This document shows, in pieces, positions 24,341-32,666 of a stretch of 42,299 nt of DNA. Positions within the stretch are counted from its first letter, which is position 1; every line of letters begins with the position of its first letter. The position numbers and the translations under genes were made by a program. The notes under the pieces are model-generated. The model had not been told where the DNA came from. It worked only from the letters and a program-made list of their open reading frames with translations, and made no database searches. The stretch comes from Bacteroidaceae bacterium. GTDB taxonomy: Bacteria > Bacteroidota > Bacteroidia > Bacteroidales > Bacteroidaceae. Location: contig JAFRNY010000010.1 of assembly GCA_017429945.1 (NCBI GenBank), positions 1 to 42,299 of the forward strand. The letters run 5' to 3'.

Positions 24341-24808
24341 ATGGAACGAGCATTGAAATTTCTGCACGAACACAAGGAGGTAGCCTTCGCCACGGTCGGT
24401 GGCGAAGGTTCTCTGCCTAAGCTGCGCGTCATGCAGGTGATGCGGCAAAAGGGCACTGTACTCTACTTCGCCACCAACGCCAAAAAGGCCGTCTATCGCG
24501 AGTTGTGCGAGAACCCGAATGTGGAACTGCTGGCCATGGAGGGAAATGTCTCTGTGCGCTGCGCCGGTATAGTGAACTTCCATGTGGAGGATGAAGTGAA
24601 ACGTTGGATCTACGACCACAACGCCGTCCTCAGCCGCCTCTACGAGTGCTATGACCAGATGACTTATTTCTGCCTGCCCATCGCCGAGATGGACTACTAC
24701 GACCTCTCACCCACGCCTCCCCTATTCCTGCACTTCGACCTCATCACGGGCGAGACTGGCCGCGGCTTCGTCGGCACTCGGTTTGAGCAGAAGAAAAACA
24801 ATGAATAA
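24341..24808 (+). CDS. Pyridoxamine 5'-phosphate oxidase-family flavoprotein
   Basis: A 155-residue split-barrel protein. EVAFATVGGEGSLPKLRVMQV (13-33) and LYFATNAKKAVYRELCENPNVELL (41-64) are the usual FMN-binding strands of the small PNPOx-like family. It is probably an FMN or F420-type oxidoreductase acting on a small substrate in the cytoplasm, not true PdxH. Second gene of the unit controlled by HxlR, ending at a terminator. Confidence 0.85.
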   Translation: MERALKFLHEHKEVAFATVGGEGSLPKLRVMQVMRQKGTVLYFATNAKKAVYRELCENPNVELLAMEGNVSVRCAGIVNFHVEDEVKRWIYDHNAVLSRLYECYDQMTYFCLPIAEMDYYDLSPTPPLFLHFDLITGETGRGFVGTRFEQKKNNE

Positions 24809-24812
24809 TAAA

Positions 24813-24839
24813 AAGGTGGTTTCGAAGCCACCTTTTTTA
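24813..24839 (+). terminator. Terminator of the cupin/oxidase unit
   Basis: Stem AAGGTGG/CCACCTT extended by a G-T pair, then TTTTTTAT, directly after the stop. Confidence 0.85.
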
Positions 24840-24919
24840 TATCATTTAACTCCGTACATACAATAAAGCGCGCGATGTGGCCGTTTTACTAAAGAAAATC
24901 ATCAAAACATCAGACCATC

Positions 24920-25639
24920 ATGCAGCAAAAACTCCACAGACAAAGAGCGTGTATTTTTCACTTTTCACATTACATCCTTCTCTTTTCATTATTTCTCCTG
25001 GCTTCCTGTGACCGCGGCGTGACTATCCACCCCTCGAAGCTGACGCCGGAGATGCGGAAAGAGTGTGCGGCGGCGATAGCGGGGCTCTACGACGCACGGG
25101 TGCACATAATCTCGACCATAGCCGGCGCGGAGCGCGAGGTGAGGATAGAACATGGCAAGCGCGTGGAGTACTTCGAGAGCCAGGACACGACGCTGCAACT
25201 GAAAACCACCATTCTGGACTATGACAACGGCATGAAACTCATTCTACACAGCTTCCCGCTCTCCACCGTAGCCACTGCCCTGCCCGATTCCCTCGGCGAC
25301 CTGCGCACAGCCATCGCCGAAGAAAGCGATAAAGAACTGACTGTAGGCTATCAGTTCTCCTACTCCGACCAGCTCTACCTCGAATTCACGCCTCATGACT
25401 TGCCCTTCACCTGCCAGACGAAGGACGGCCGGCAGCACCACCTGCGCCTCTGCTTCGCCAGCCAGATGAACTGGGCGATAGGCGCACTGGAAGATAGGAT
25501 CCTGAATATCAATCTCATTCTCGAAGGCCAGTCACTGCAACTGAGCGCCACTGCCCTCTACGAGGACGACCGCCTCATCTTCGCTTTCGACGAATGGGAA
25601 AGCGGTGACTTCTACAACCTCTTGGTTCAATTGTACTGA
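24920..25639 (+). CDS. Lipoprotein of unknown function
   Basis: A 239-residue protein with a long, His-containing lipoprotein signal (FSLFLLASC; lipid site Cys30). The mature part is acidic and beta-rich, without cysteine pairs or catalytic motifs that I recognise. It ends in FDEWESGDFYNLLVQLY. It may belong to one of the small Bacteroidales lipoprotein DUF families (DUF4840-like is possible). Single gene, convergent with the dipeptidyl peptidase. The DNA for the signal peptide (tttttcacttttcacatt) resembles the ttttcacttttcattttt intergenic repeat. Confidence 0.65.
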   Translation: MQQKLHRQRACIFHFSHYILLFSLFLLASCDRGVTIHPSKLTPEMRKECAAAIAGLYDARVHIISTIAGAEREVRIEHGKRVEYFESQDTTLQLKTTILDYDNGMKLILHSFPLSTVATALPDSLGDLRTAIAEESDKELTVGYQFSYSDQLYLEFTPHDLPFTCQTKDGRQHHLRLCFASQMNWAIGALEDRILNINLILEGQSLQLSATALYEDDRLIFAFDEWESGDFYNLLVQLY

Positions 25640-25665
25640 TTCACGCGCTGGGCTTCCCTTTTTAA

Positions 25666-27930
25666 CTATTTCAAGTAGTCCTCGAAATATCGCGTTATGC
25701 GCTCATGGAGGTGAATCTGGTCGGTGCCGAACATATTGTGGCCGTCGCCGGGGTATGTGAAGAGGTCAGGCTGGGTTCCGGCATCTATGCAGGCTCGGAT
25801 GAACGACAGTGTGTGCTGCGGCACGCAGGTGGGGTCGTTGTAGCCGAGGATGATCTGCAGGCGGCCCTTCAGGTTCTTGGCTTTAGGCAGCAAGCTGCTC
25901 GAGGCATAGCCCTCGGCGTTGTCGTCGGGGCGGTCCATATAGCGCTCGCCGTACATCACCTCGTAGTATTTCCAGTCGATGACAGGCCCACCGGCCACGC
26001 CTACCTTGAAGACGTCGGGATATGTGCACATGAGGTTGGTGGTCATGAAACCACCAAAGCTCCAGCCGTGCACGCCGAGGCGGTCGGCATCGACGTAAGG
26101 CAGCGTCTTGAGGAACTTCACGCCGCAGATCTGGTCGCGCATCTCCTCATCGCCCAGATGGCGGAAAGTAGCCTGCTCGAACTTCAGGCCCCGGTACTGC
26201 GAACCGCGGTTGTCGAGCACGAAGATGACGTAGCCCAGCTGTGCCATATAGATTTCCCATCCGCGGAAATAGTAGCCGCGCGAGGCCTGCACGTTGTGGG
26301 CGTGGGGGCCGCCATAGACGTAGACGACGGTAGGATATTTCTTCGACGGGTCGAAGCCTACGGGCTTTATGAGGCGGTAGTAGAGGTCGGTGACGCCGTC
26401 GGCGGCCTTTATGCTGCCGCTGGTGATCTCGGGCACGGCGTAGTCGCGCCACGGGTCGTCGGCAGTGAGCAGGCTCGCTTCATCCTTGCCTGTGAGTGAA
26501 GGGGTATGATTCAACAGGGATGAGGGGTCGCCAGGCATCGCCGTGCCTTTGTTGGTTGAGAAGAGAGAGACTTGGCGCGTCACCGTTGGCGAGGAGTAGG
26601 TGTCGATAATCTTTGCTCCGCTGGCGCTGAGCGTAGCCGAGTGAACTCCTTCGCCGGCTCCTATGAGTTTCATCTTGCCTTTTCGGCTGACGGGGGCGCT
26701 CCACACTGTGTGGTGCAGCGGATGCGTCACGTTGCCTATGAACAAAACAGCCTTAGTCTTCTCATTAAAGCCCAGGAAGTCGCGCACGACGAAGTCGCCG
26801 GGCGTCAGCAGGCTCACGCGGCGATGGTCACATACGGTGCCGCCACCGTCGGCATTGCGCCACTCGGGATAGACGTGGTTGTTGAAATCTATGAGGTAGA
26901 GATGGTTCCAGTTGTCGCGCTGACTTTGCATGACTGCTTTCGAAGCGTCCCACGGCAGGAATGTCAGTCCGTGCAACGGCTCCACATATTTCGGGTGGCG
27001 CTCCTCGATGACGGGCTCAGTGTCCTTAGCACCGGTGGCGCCATCGTAACCAAAGAGCTGCATGAAGTTTTGGTCGCGGTTGAGCTCGAAGACGTAGAGT
27101 TTCTTAGAGTCGGGTGCCCAAGAGATGTTGGTCATATAATCGGTCTTGGGCTTGTCGTTGGCCAGCCACACCGTGCGCTGGCTCACTACATCGTAAACGG
27201 CCACGCTGACGTCCTCAGTCTCGCAGCCGGCCATAGGATATTTGTCGACATAGGTGGCTGCAATGCGCTGACTGATATCCACTTGCGGATACGAAGGAAT
27301 ACGCCTCTGGTCTTTCTTGTAGAAAGCCAGGCGCTGGCCGTCAGGGCTCCAGAAGAGACCGCCGGAGATGCCGAATTCGTCGCGGCTGACACTGTGGCCA
27401 TAGACGATGTCGTCGTCGCCGTCGGCAGTCAGCTGGCGCCGCTCGCCCTCGGCCGTCTGCACGAACACATTGCTGCCGATGCAATAGGCCAGGGCACGGC
27501 TCTCCTTGCTCCACGTCAGTTCGCTGGCGCCCTCAGGGATCTGGCCGCGCCAGACCACGGTGCGCTGCTCGAAGTCTATAAGGATAATTTCCTTTGATGT
27601 CTGGACTTTCACCACAGGCTTATCGGCATAAGGGAAGCTAAGGCCCGTGCACGAGCGCACCAGCTTCTCGCCGAGAATGGCATTAAGGTCTTCAGCCGTG
27701 AACAGGGCACGGCCGCGTGAGCCGTCGGCCCCGATGCACTGTGCCTGCTCCACCGTCAGCTCCAGCGGCTGCTCGCCCCACCACGTGGAGAACATATATT
27801 TTGGTTGTACGTTCCAGTAGGTGGACCCTCCACCAAGCAAGTCGTTAAGCGTAAAGCTCTTCTTCGTAGTCTGTGACATAACCATCGCGGCAGCCAGGAG
27901 CATGGCTGCGAGTAAATTTAATCGTTTCAT
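25666..27930 (-). CDS. Dipeptidyl peptidase IV family serine peptidase
   Basis: From MKRLNLLAAMLLAAAMVMSQ the protein has 754 residues with a signal peptide; the upstream extension to 28011 is repeat DNA. The N-terminal propeller (about 50-490) is the DPP_N domain, and the C-terminal alpha/beta hydrolase has Ser624 (GWSFGG), Asp699 (YNDPTCVP) and His731 (GDGHNMFG), the S9B triad. It would cleave Xaa-Pro dipeptides from peptides in the periplasm, feeding amino-acid fermentation. Length matches the family. Divergent from leuS. Confidence 0.93.
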   Translation of the reverse strand: MKRLNLLAAMLLAAAMVMSQTTKKSFTLNDLLGGGSTYWNVQPKYMFSTWWGEQPLELTVEQAQCIGADGSRGRALFTAEDLNAILGEKLVRSCTGLSFPYADKPVVKVQTSKEIILIDFEQRTVVWRGQIPEGASELTWSKESRALAYCIGSNVFVQTAEGERRQLTADGDDDIVYGHSVSRDEFGISGGLFWSPDGQRLAFYKKDQRRIPSYPQVDISQRIAATYVDKYPMAGCETEDVSVAVYDVVSQRTVWLANDKPKTDYMTNISWAPDSKKLYVFELNRDQNFMQLFGYDGATGAKDTEPVIEERHPKYVEPLHGLTFLPWDASKAVMQSQRDNWNHLYLIDFNNHVYPEWRNADGGGTVCDHRRVSLLTPGDFVVRDFLGFNEKTKAVLFIGNVTHPLHHTVWSAPVSRKGKMKLIGAGEGVHSATLSASGAKIIDTYSSPTVTRQVSLFSTNKGTAMPGDPSSLLNHTPSLTGKDEASLLTADDPWRDYAVPEITSGSIKAADGVTDLYYRLIKPVGFDPSKKYPTVVYVYGGPHAHNVQASRGYYFRGWEIYMAQLGYVIFVLDNRGSQYRGLKFEQATFRHLGDEEMRDQICGVKFLKTLPYVDADRLGVHGWSFGGFMTTNLMCTYPDVFKVGVAGGPVIDWKYYEVMYGERYMDRPDDNAEGYASSSLLPKAKNLKGRLQIILGYNDPTCVPQHTLSFIRACIDAGTQPDLFTYPGDGHNMFGTDQIHLHERITRYFEDYLK

Positions 27931-27959
27931 TTCTTTAGGGTTTTTCTTGCATTTGGCCA

Positions 27960-27967
27960 CAAAGTTA
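27960..27967 (-). promoter_or_regulatory. Promoter -7 box of the dipeptidyl peptidase
   Basis: Reads TAACTTTG on the minus strand, about 30 bases upstream of the chosen start. Confidence 0.6.
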
Positions 27968-27972
27968 CGAAT

Positions 27973-28035
27973 AAATGACAAATGACGAATGACGAATGCT
28001 GAATTTTTCACTTTTCACTTTTCATTTTTCATTAT
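27973..28035. repeat. Mixed gacaaatgacgaatg and ttttcactttt repeats
   Basis: A short run of the 17378-type gacaaatgacgaatgac repeat joins directly to ttttcacttttcacttttcatttttc, between the divergent promoters of the peptidase and leuS. Confidence 0.6.
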
Positions 28036-28041
28036 TATACG

Positions 28042-28049
28042 TACCTTTG
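28042..28049 (+). promoter_or_regulatory. Promoter -7 box of leuS
   Basis: TACCTTTG followed by CGCCC, about 35 bases upstream of the leuS start. The region upstream is repeat DNA with no good -33 TTG. Confidence 0.6.
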
Positions 28050-28084
28050 CGCCCGAAAAAAAACGGATAAAATTATCTTTTTAA

Positions 28085-30970
28085 ATGGAATACAATTTCA
28101 GAGACATTGAGAAAAAGTGGCAGCAACGGTGGGTGGCTGCACAGACTTACAAGGTGACAGAGGACGAGAACCGGAAGAAGTTCTACGTCCTGAATATGTT
28201 CCCCTACCCCAGCGGCGCAGGCCTCCACGTAGGCCACCCGCTCGGATATATAGCCTCCGACATCTATGCCCGCTACAAGCGCCTGCAGGGATTCAACGTG
28301 CTCAATCCCATGGGCTACGATGCCTACGGCCTGCCCGCCGAGCAGTACGCCATACAGACGGGTCAGCACCCCGCCATCACCACCGAGCAGAACATTGCAC
28401 GCTACCGTGAGCAGTTGGACAAGATAGGCTTCTCATTCGACTGGAGCCGCGAGGTGCGCACCTGCGACCCCCAGTACTACCACTGGACGCAGTGGGCCTT
28501 CCAACGCATGTTCGGCTCGTTCTATTGCAACACTTGCCATAAAGCCCAGACCATAGAAAAGCTGATAGAGCATTTCGAGAAGCAAGGCACAGCCGACCTC
28601 GACGTCGCCCAGACCGAGGAGCTCTCGTTCACAGCCGATGAATGGCGCGCCAAGAACGATGTGGAGAAGCAGCAGGTGCTCATGAACTACCGCCTGGCCT
28701 ACCTGGCCGAGACGATGGTCAACTGGTGCCCGGCACTGGGCACGGTGCTGGCCAACGACGAGGTGGTCAACGGCGTGAGCGAGCGCGGCGGCTATCCCGT
28801 GGAGCAGAAGCGGATGAAGCAATGGTGCCTGCGCGTCTCGGCCTATGCCCAGCGCCTGCTCGACGGCCTCGACACCATCGACTGGACCGATTCGCTCAAG
28901 GAGACGCAGCGCAACTGGATTGGTCGCTCCGAGGGTGCAGAGATTGTGTTCAAGGTGAAAGATTCTGATAAGAGCTTTACCATCTTCACCACGCGTGCCG
29001 ACACTATGTTCGGCGTCACCTTCATGGTGCTGGCTCCTGAGAGCGAGCTGGTGCAAGAACTGACGACTGCTGAGCAGCGCGCTGCCGTCGACGAATACCT
29101 TGCCTACGTGAAGAAGCGCACCGAGCGCGACCGCATCAGCGACCGCAAGGTCACAGGCGTCTTCTCAGGCTCCTACGCCATCAACCCCTTCACGGGCGAG
29201 GCCAATCCCATCTGGATCTCAGAATACGTGCTCGCCGGCTACGGCACGGGCGCCATCATGGCAGTGCCCGCTCACGACTCGCGCGACTATGCCTTCGCCA
29301 AGCACTTCGGCCTGCCCATAGTGCCGCTTGTCGAAGGCTGCGATATCAGCGAGGAGAGCTTCGATGCCAAGGAAGGCATCGTCTGCAACAGTCCGCGCAC
29401 GGGTGTCACTCCATATATTGATTTCTCGCTCAACGGCCTCACCATCAAGGAAGCTATCGCAGCCACGAAGAAATACGTGCGCGAACACAACCTCGGCCGC
29501 GTGAAGGTCAACTACCGCCTGCGCGACGCCATCTTCTCGCGCCAGCGCTACTGGGGCGAGCCCTTCCCCGTTTACTACAAGGATGGTATGCCGCAAATGG
29601 TGCCCGAGGAGTGTCTGCCGCTGGAGCTGCCCGAGGTAGATAAGTTCCTGCCCACCGAGACGGGCGAGCCGCCTCTTGGCAACGCCAAGCGCTGGGCGTG
29701 GGACACGAAGACAAAGACAGTAGTCGATAATTCCGCTATCGACAACGTGACCGTCTTCCCCCTCGAACTCAACACCATGCCGGGCTTCGCAGGCTCATCG
29801 GCCTACTATCTCCGCTATATGGACCCGAAGAACGACGAGGCACTCGTCTCGTCAAAGGCCGACAACTATTGGCAGTCCGTAGACCTCTACGTAGGCGGCT
29901 CGGAGCACGCCACGGGTCACCTCATCTATTCGCGTTTCTGGAACAAGTTCCTCTTCGACCTCGGCGTGAGCTGCAAGGAAGAGCCCTTCCAGAAGCTCGT
30001 CAACCAAGGCATGATCCAAGGCCGCTCAAACTTCGTTTACAGAATTAACACTGAGGGCGCAGAGAATAATGCAGAGCTCAAAGAGATGATGGCCAAGGGG
30101 CCCGTCTTCGTCAGCGCAGGTCTCAAGGACCAATATGATGTCACGCCCCTGCACGTCGACGTCAACATCGTCAGCGCCGACGTTCTCGACATCGAAGCCT
30201 TCAAGGCTTGGCGCCCCGAATACGCCAATGCCCAGTTCATTCTCGAGGACGGTCGCTACGTCTGCGGCTGGGCTGTGGAGAAGATGTCTAAGTCGATGTT
30301 CAACGTCGTCAACCCCGATATGATTGTCGAGAAGTTCGGCGCCGACACACTCCGCCTGTATGAGATGTTCCTCGGCCCTGTAGAGCAGGCCAAGCCCTGG
30401 GACACCAACGGCATCGACGGCTCGCACCGCTTCCTGAAGAAGTTCTGGAACCTGGCACAAAGTATTATAGCACAGAGCGAACAGAATACTCCGAGCAATC
30501 CGAGCCCTGCCGAGCTGAAAGCGCTGCACAAGCTCATCAAGAAGGTGACCGAGGACATCGAGGTCTTCTCTTACAACACCTCAATCCCCGCCTTCATGAT
30601 TGCCACCAACGAGCTCTCGCAGCTCAAGTGCACGAATCGCGCCATCCTCGAGCCCATGGTCATTCTCATCGCTCCCTTCGCACCGCACATCGCCGAAGAA
30701 CTGTGGGAACAGCTGGGCCACACCACCTCGGTCTGCGATGCCCAGTGGCCGGTGTTCGAGGAGAAATACCTGGTCGAAGACACGGTGAAGATGATGGTTG
30801 CCTTCAACGGCAAGACACGCTTCAGCATCGACTTCCCTGCCGATGCCGACAATGCCACCATCGAAGCCGCCGCACGCGCCCATGAGCTCACGCCCAAGTA
30901 TCTCGAAGGCAAGTCAATCATCAAAGTGATCATCGTGCCTAAACGCATGATAAACATCGTAATGAAATAA
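28085..30970 (+). CDS. leuS: Leucine-tRNA ligase
   Basis: A 961-residue class I synthetase that charges tRNA-Leu. The HIGH-type motif is [15 protein letters not shown] (about 40-54) and KMSKS lies at 733-737. The editing domain is in the usual CP1 insertion (about 230-430), with the threonine-rich [13 protein letters not shown] near residue 300. Gene length is a little over the norm. A likely extra is [18 protein letters not shown] (about 655-672), where relatives I recall have a short loop; its DNA resembles a cagagggcgcagagaa-type repeat. Own promoter and strong terminator. Confidence 0.97.
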   Translation: MEYNFRDIEKKWQQRWVAAQTYKVTEDENRKKFYVLNMFPYPSGAGLHVGHPLGYIASDIYARYKRLQGFNVLNPMGYDAYGLPAEQYAIQTGQHPAITTEQNIARYREQLDKIGFSFDWSREVRTCDPQYYHWTQWAFQRMFGSFYCNTCHKAQTIEKLIEHFEKQGTADLDVAQTEELSFTADEWRAKNDVEKQQVLMNYRLAYLAETMVNWCPALGTVLANDEVVNGVSERGGYPVEQKRMKQWCLRVSAYAQRLLDGLDTIDWTDSLKETQRNWIGRSEGAEIVFKVKDSDKSFTIFTTRADTMFGVTFMVLAPESELVQELTTAEQRAAVDEYLAYVKKRTERDRISDRKVTGVFSGSYAINPFTGEANPIWISEYVLAGYGTGAIMAVPAHDSRDYAFAKHFGLPIVPLVEGCDISEESFDAKEGIVCNSPRTGVTPYIDFSLNGLTIKEAIAATKKYVREHNLGRVKVNYRLRDAIFSRQRYWGEPFPVYYKDGMPQMVPEECLPLELPEVDKFLPTETGEPPLGNAKRWAWDTKTKTVVDNSAIDNVTVFPLELNTMPGFAGSSAYYLRYMDPKNDEALVSSKADNYWQSVDLYVGGSEHATGHLIYSRFWNKFLFDLGVSCKEEPFQKLVNQGMIQGRSNFVYRINTEGAENNAELKEMMAKGPVFVSAGLKDQYDVTPLHVDVNIVSADVLDIEAFKAWRPEYANAQFILEDGRYVCGWAVEKMSKSMFNVVNPDMIVEKFGADTLRLYEMFLGPVEQAKPWDTNGIDGSHRFLKKFWNLAQSIIAQSEQNTPSNPSPAELKALHKLIKKVTEDIEVFSYNTSIPAFMIATNELSQLKCTNRAILEPMVILIAPFAPHIAEELWEQLGHTTSVCDAQWPVFEEKYLVEDTVKMMVAFNGKTRFSIDFPADADNATIEAAARAHELTPKYLEGKSIIKVIIVPKRMINIVMK

Positions 30971-30976
30971 ACACAA

Positions 30977-31021
30977 AAAGCCCACCTCGCACAGACGATT
31001 GTCGTAGGCGAGGTGGGCTTT
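30977..31021 (+). terminator. Terminator of leuS
   Basis: A perfect 14-base stem, AAAGCCCACCTCGC/GCGAGGTGGGCTTT, with a 17-base loop. The next gene starts 18 bases later, so some read-through or an internal start must feed it. Confidence 0.85.
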
Positions 31022-31039
31022 ATCATTCAACAAAAAACT

Positions 31040-31930
31040 ATGAAAAGCCCAAAACTAAGTTGGATTATTGATGAAGTAAAAGACTACGTCTTCATCGCTC
31101 TCGGATGCCTTGGCTATTGCATAGGCTTCTGCACTTTCATGCTACCTTATGAGTTCACACCGGGAGGTATGACCGGTGTCTCGGCCATCATCTATTATGC
31201 CACAGGCTTCCCTACACAGTACAGCTATTTCATCATCAACGCCGTGCTGCTGGCCGCAGGACTGAAAATCCTCGGCTTCAAATTCTTTGCCAAAACAATT
31301 TACGCCACGCTCTGCATCACCTTCTTCCTCGGACTCGTACAGAGCGTTATAGCACAGCCTGACGGCACACTACCGAAAGTCGTAGGCGACCAGCCCTTCA
31401 TGGCAGCCGTGCTCGGCGCCTGCATCGAAGGTGCTGCCCTGGCGCTGGTGTTCATCAACAACGGCTCCACCGGCGGCACGGATATCATAGCCGCCATCGT
31501 CAACAAGTACAAGAACTTCTCCATGGGACGTGTGCTCATGTGGTTGGACTTCATAATAGTCTCGTGCAGCTTCTTCGTCTTCCACGACTGGAACAAGGTC
31601 GTGACGGGTTATGTCATCCTGCTCATCTCTATGCTCCTGCTCGACTACACCATGACGTCGGCTTCTCAGAGCGTGCAGTTCACCATCATCTCCGACAAGC
31701 ACGAAGAGATAGCTCAGCAGATCAACAAGGATGTGCAGCGCGGCGTCACCGAGCTCTACGGTGAAGGCTGGTACTCCAAGCAAGAGCGCCGAGTGCTGAT
31801 CGTCATGGCGCGCCGCCGCGAAAGCCAGCAGATATTCCGCCTAATAAAACGAATAGACCACAAAGCCTTCGTCACGATGACCAAAGTCGTCGGCGTCTAT
31901 GGAGAAGGATTCGACAGAATAAAAACGTAA
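31040..31930 (+). CDS. YitT-family membrane protein
   Basis: A 296-residue protein: about five membrane helices in residues 14-200 (DYVFIALGCLGYCIGFCTFM, YFIINAVLLAAGLKILGF and others), then the C-terminal soluble DUF2179 domain (about 205-290, VQFTIISDKHEEIAQQI, VLIVMARRRESQQIFRLIKRID). The family pattern TPGGMTGVS and NNGSTGGTDIIA is clear. Transport role unknown. The start MKSPKLSW is chosen because the upstream ATG at 31013 lies inside the leuS terminator stem. Confidence 0.9.
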   Translation: MKSPKLSWIIDEVKDYVFIALGCLGYCIGFCTFMLPYEFTPGGMTGVSAIIYYATGFPTQYSYFIINAVLLAAGLKILGFKFFAKTIYATLCITFFLGLVQSVIAQPDGTLPKVVGDQPFMAAVLGACIEGAALALVFINNGSTGGTDIIAAIVNKYKNFSMGRVLMWLDFIIVSCSFFVFHDWNKVVTGYVILLISMLLLDYTMTSASQSVQFTIISDKHEEIAQQINKDVQRGVTELYGEGWYSKQERRVLIVMARRRESQQIFRLIKRIDHKAFVTMTKVVGVYGEGFDRIKT

Positions 31931-31932
31931 TT

Positions 31933-31964
31933 CTCAATTCACAATTCATAATTCATAATTCATA
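31933..31964. repeat. aattcataatt repeats touching the rdgB start
   Basis: Three or four near-copies of aattcataatt run directly into the rdgB ATG, so the ribosome entry region of rdgB is repeat DNA. Confidence 0.65.
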
Positions 31965-32555
31965 ATGAAAATAGTCTTTGCCACAAACAACGCACACAAG
32001 CTGCAGGAGGTGCGGCAGATTCTCGGCGAGCGCTTTGAGGTAGTGGGCTTAAAAGATATAGGCTGCCACGAAGACATTCCCGAGAACGCCGAGACGCTCG
32101 AAGGCAATGCCCTCGAGAAGGCACGCTACGTTAAGGAGCACTACGGCCTCGACTGCTTTGCTGACGACACAGGTCTCGAGGTAACAGCACTCGGCGGCGC
32201 ACCCGGCGTCCACACCGCGCGCTATGCCGAACTCTTCGGCGAAGGCATTACTCACGACAGCAACGCCAATATGGCACTGCTTTTGCATAATTTAGAAAAA
32301 AAGTCGGACCGCAGCGCACGATTTCGCACCGTTATTGCGTTAATATACAAGGGGGAGGAGCATTTGTTCGAAGGCGTTTGCGAAGGCGAAATACTCAGCG
32401 AGCGCCACGGCACCGAAGGCTTCGGCTACGATCCTGTGTTCCGCCCCACAGGCTTCGACCGCTGCTTCGCACAGATGAGCGCCGAAGAGAAGAACGCCAT
32501 CAGCCATCGCGGCCGCGCCACACGCAAGCTCGTGGAGTTTCTAAAAGGCTCTTAG
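31965..32555 (+). CDS. rdgB: Non-canonical purine NTP pyrophosphatase (RdgB/HAM1)
   Basis: A 196-residue enzyme that hydrolyses ITP, dITP and XTP, keeping them out of DNA and RNA. The signature [13 protein letters not shown] at the start, [25 protein letters not shown] (about 66-90) and the C-terminal [10 protein letters not shown] are all present. Length matches the family. It lies 34 bases after the YitT gene and is probably co-transcribed with it. Confidence 0.95.
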   Translation: MKIVFATNNAHKLQEVRQILGERFEVVGLKDIGCHEDIPENAETLEGNALEKARYVKEHYGLDCFADDTGLEVTALGGAPGVHTARYAELFGEGITHDSNANMALLLHNLEKKSDRSARFRTVIALIYKGEEHLFEGVCEGEILSERHGTEGFGYDPVFRPTGFDRCFAQMSAEEKNAISHRGRATRKLVEFLKGS

Positions 32556-32666
32556 CAAGTCTTAAATAACTCTTGAAAAGACTCTTTAAAAAGCCCGCAA
32601 ATGTTTTTGAAGTATCAAACCTCATTTCGGGCCGGTCCAAAGAATACACAATAAGACCTACATCCT

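Noticed and set aside
26572-27597. 341-residue plus-strand open frame opposite the dipeptidyl peptidase
   Set aside because: Antisense shadow of a gene with an intact catalytic triad; no promoter or start region.
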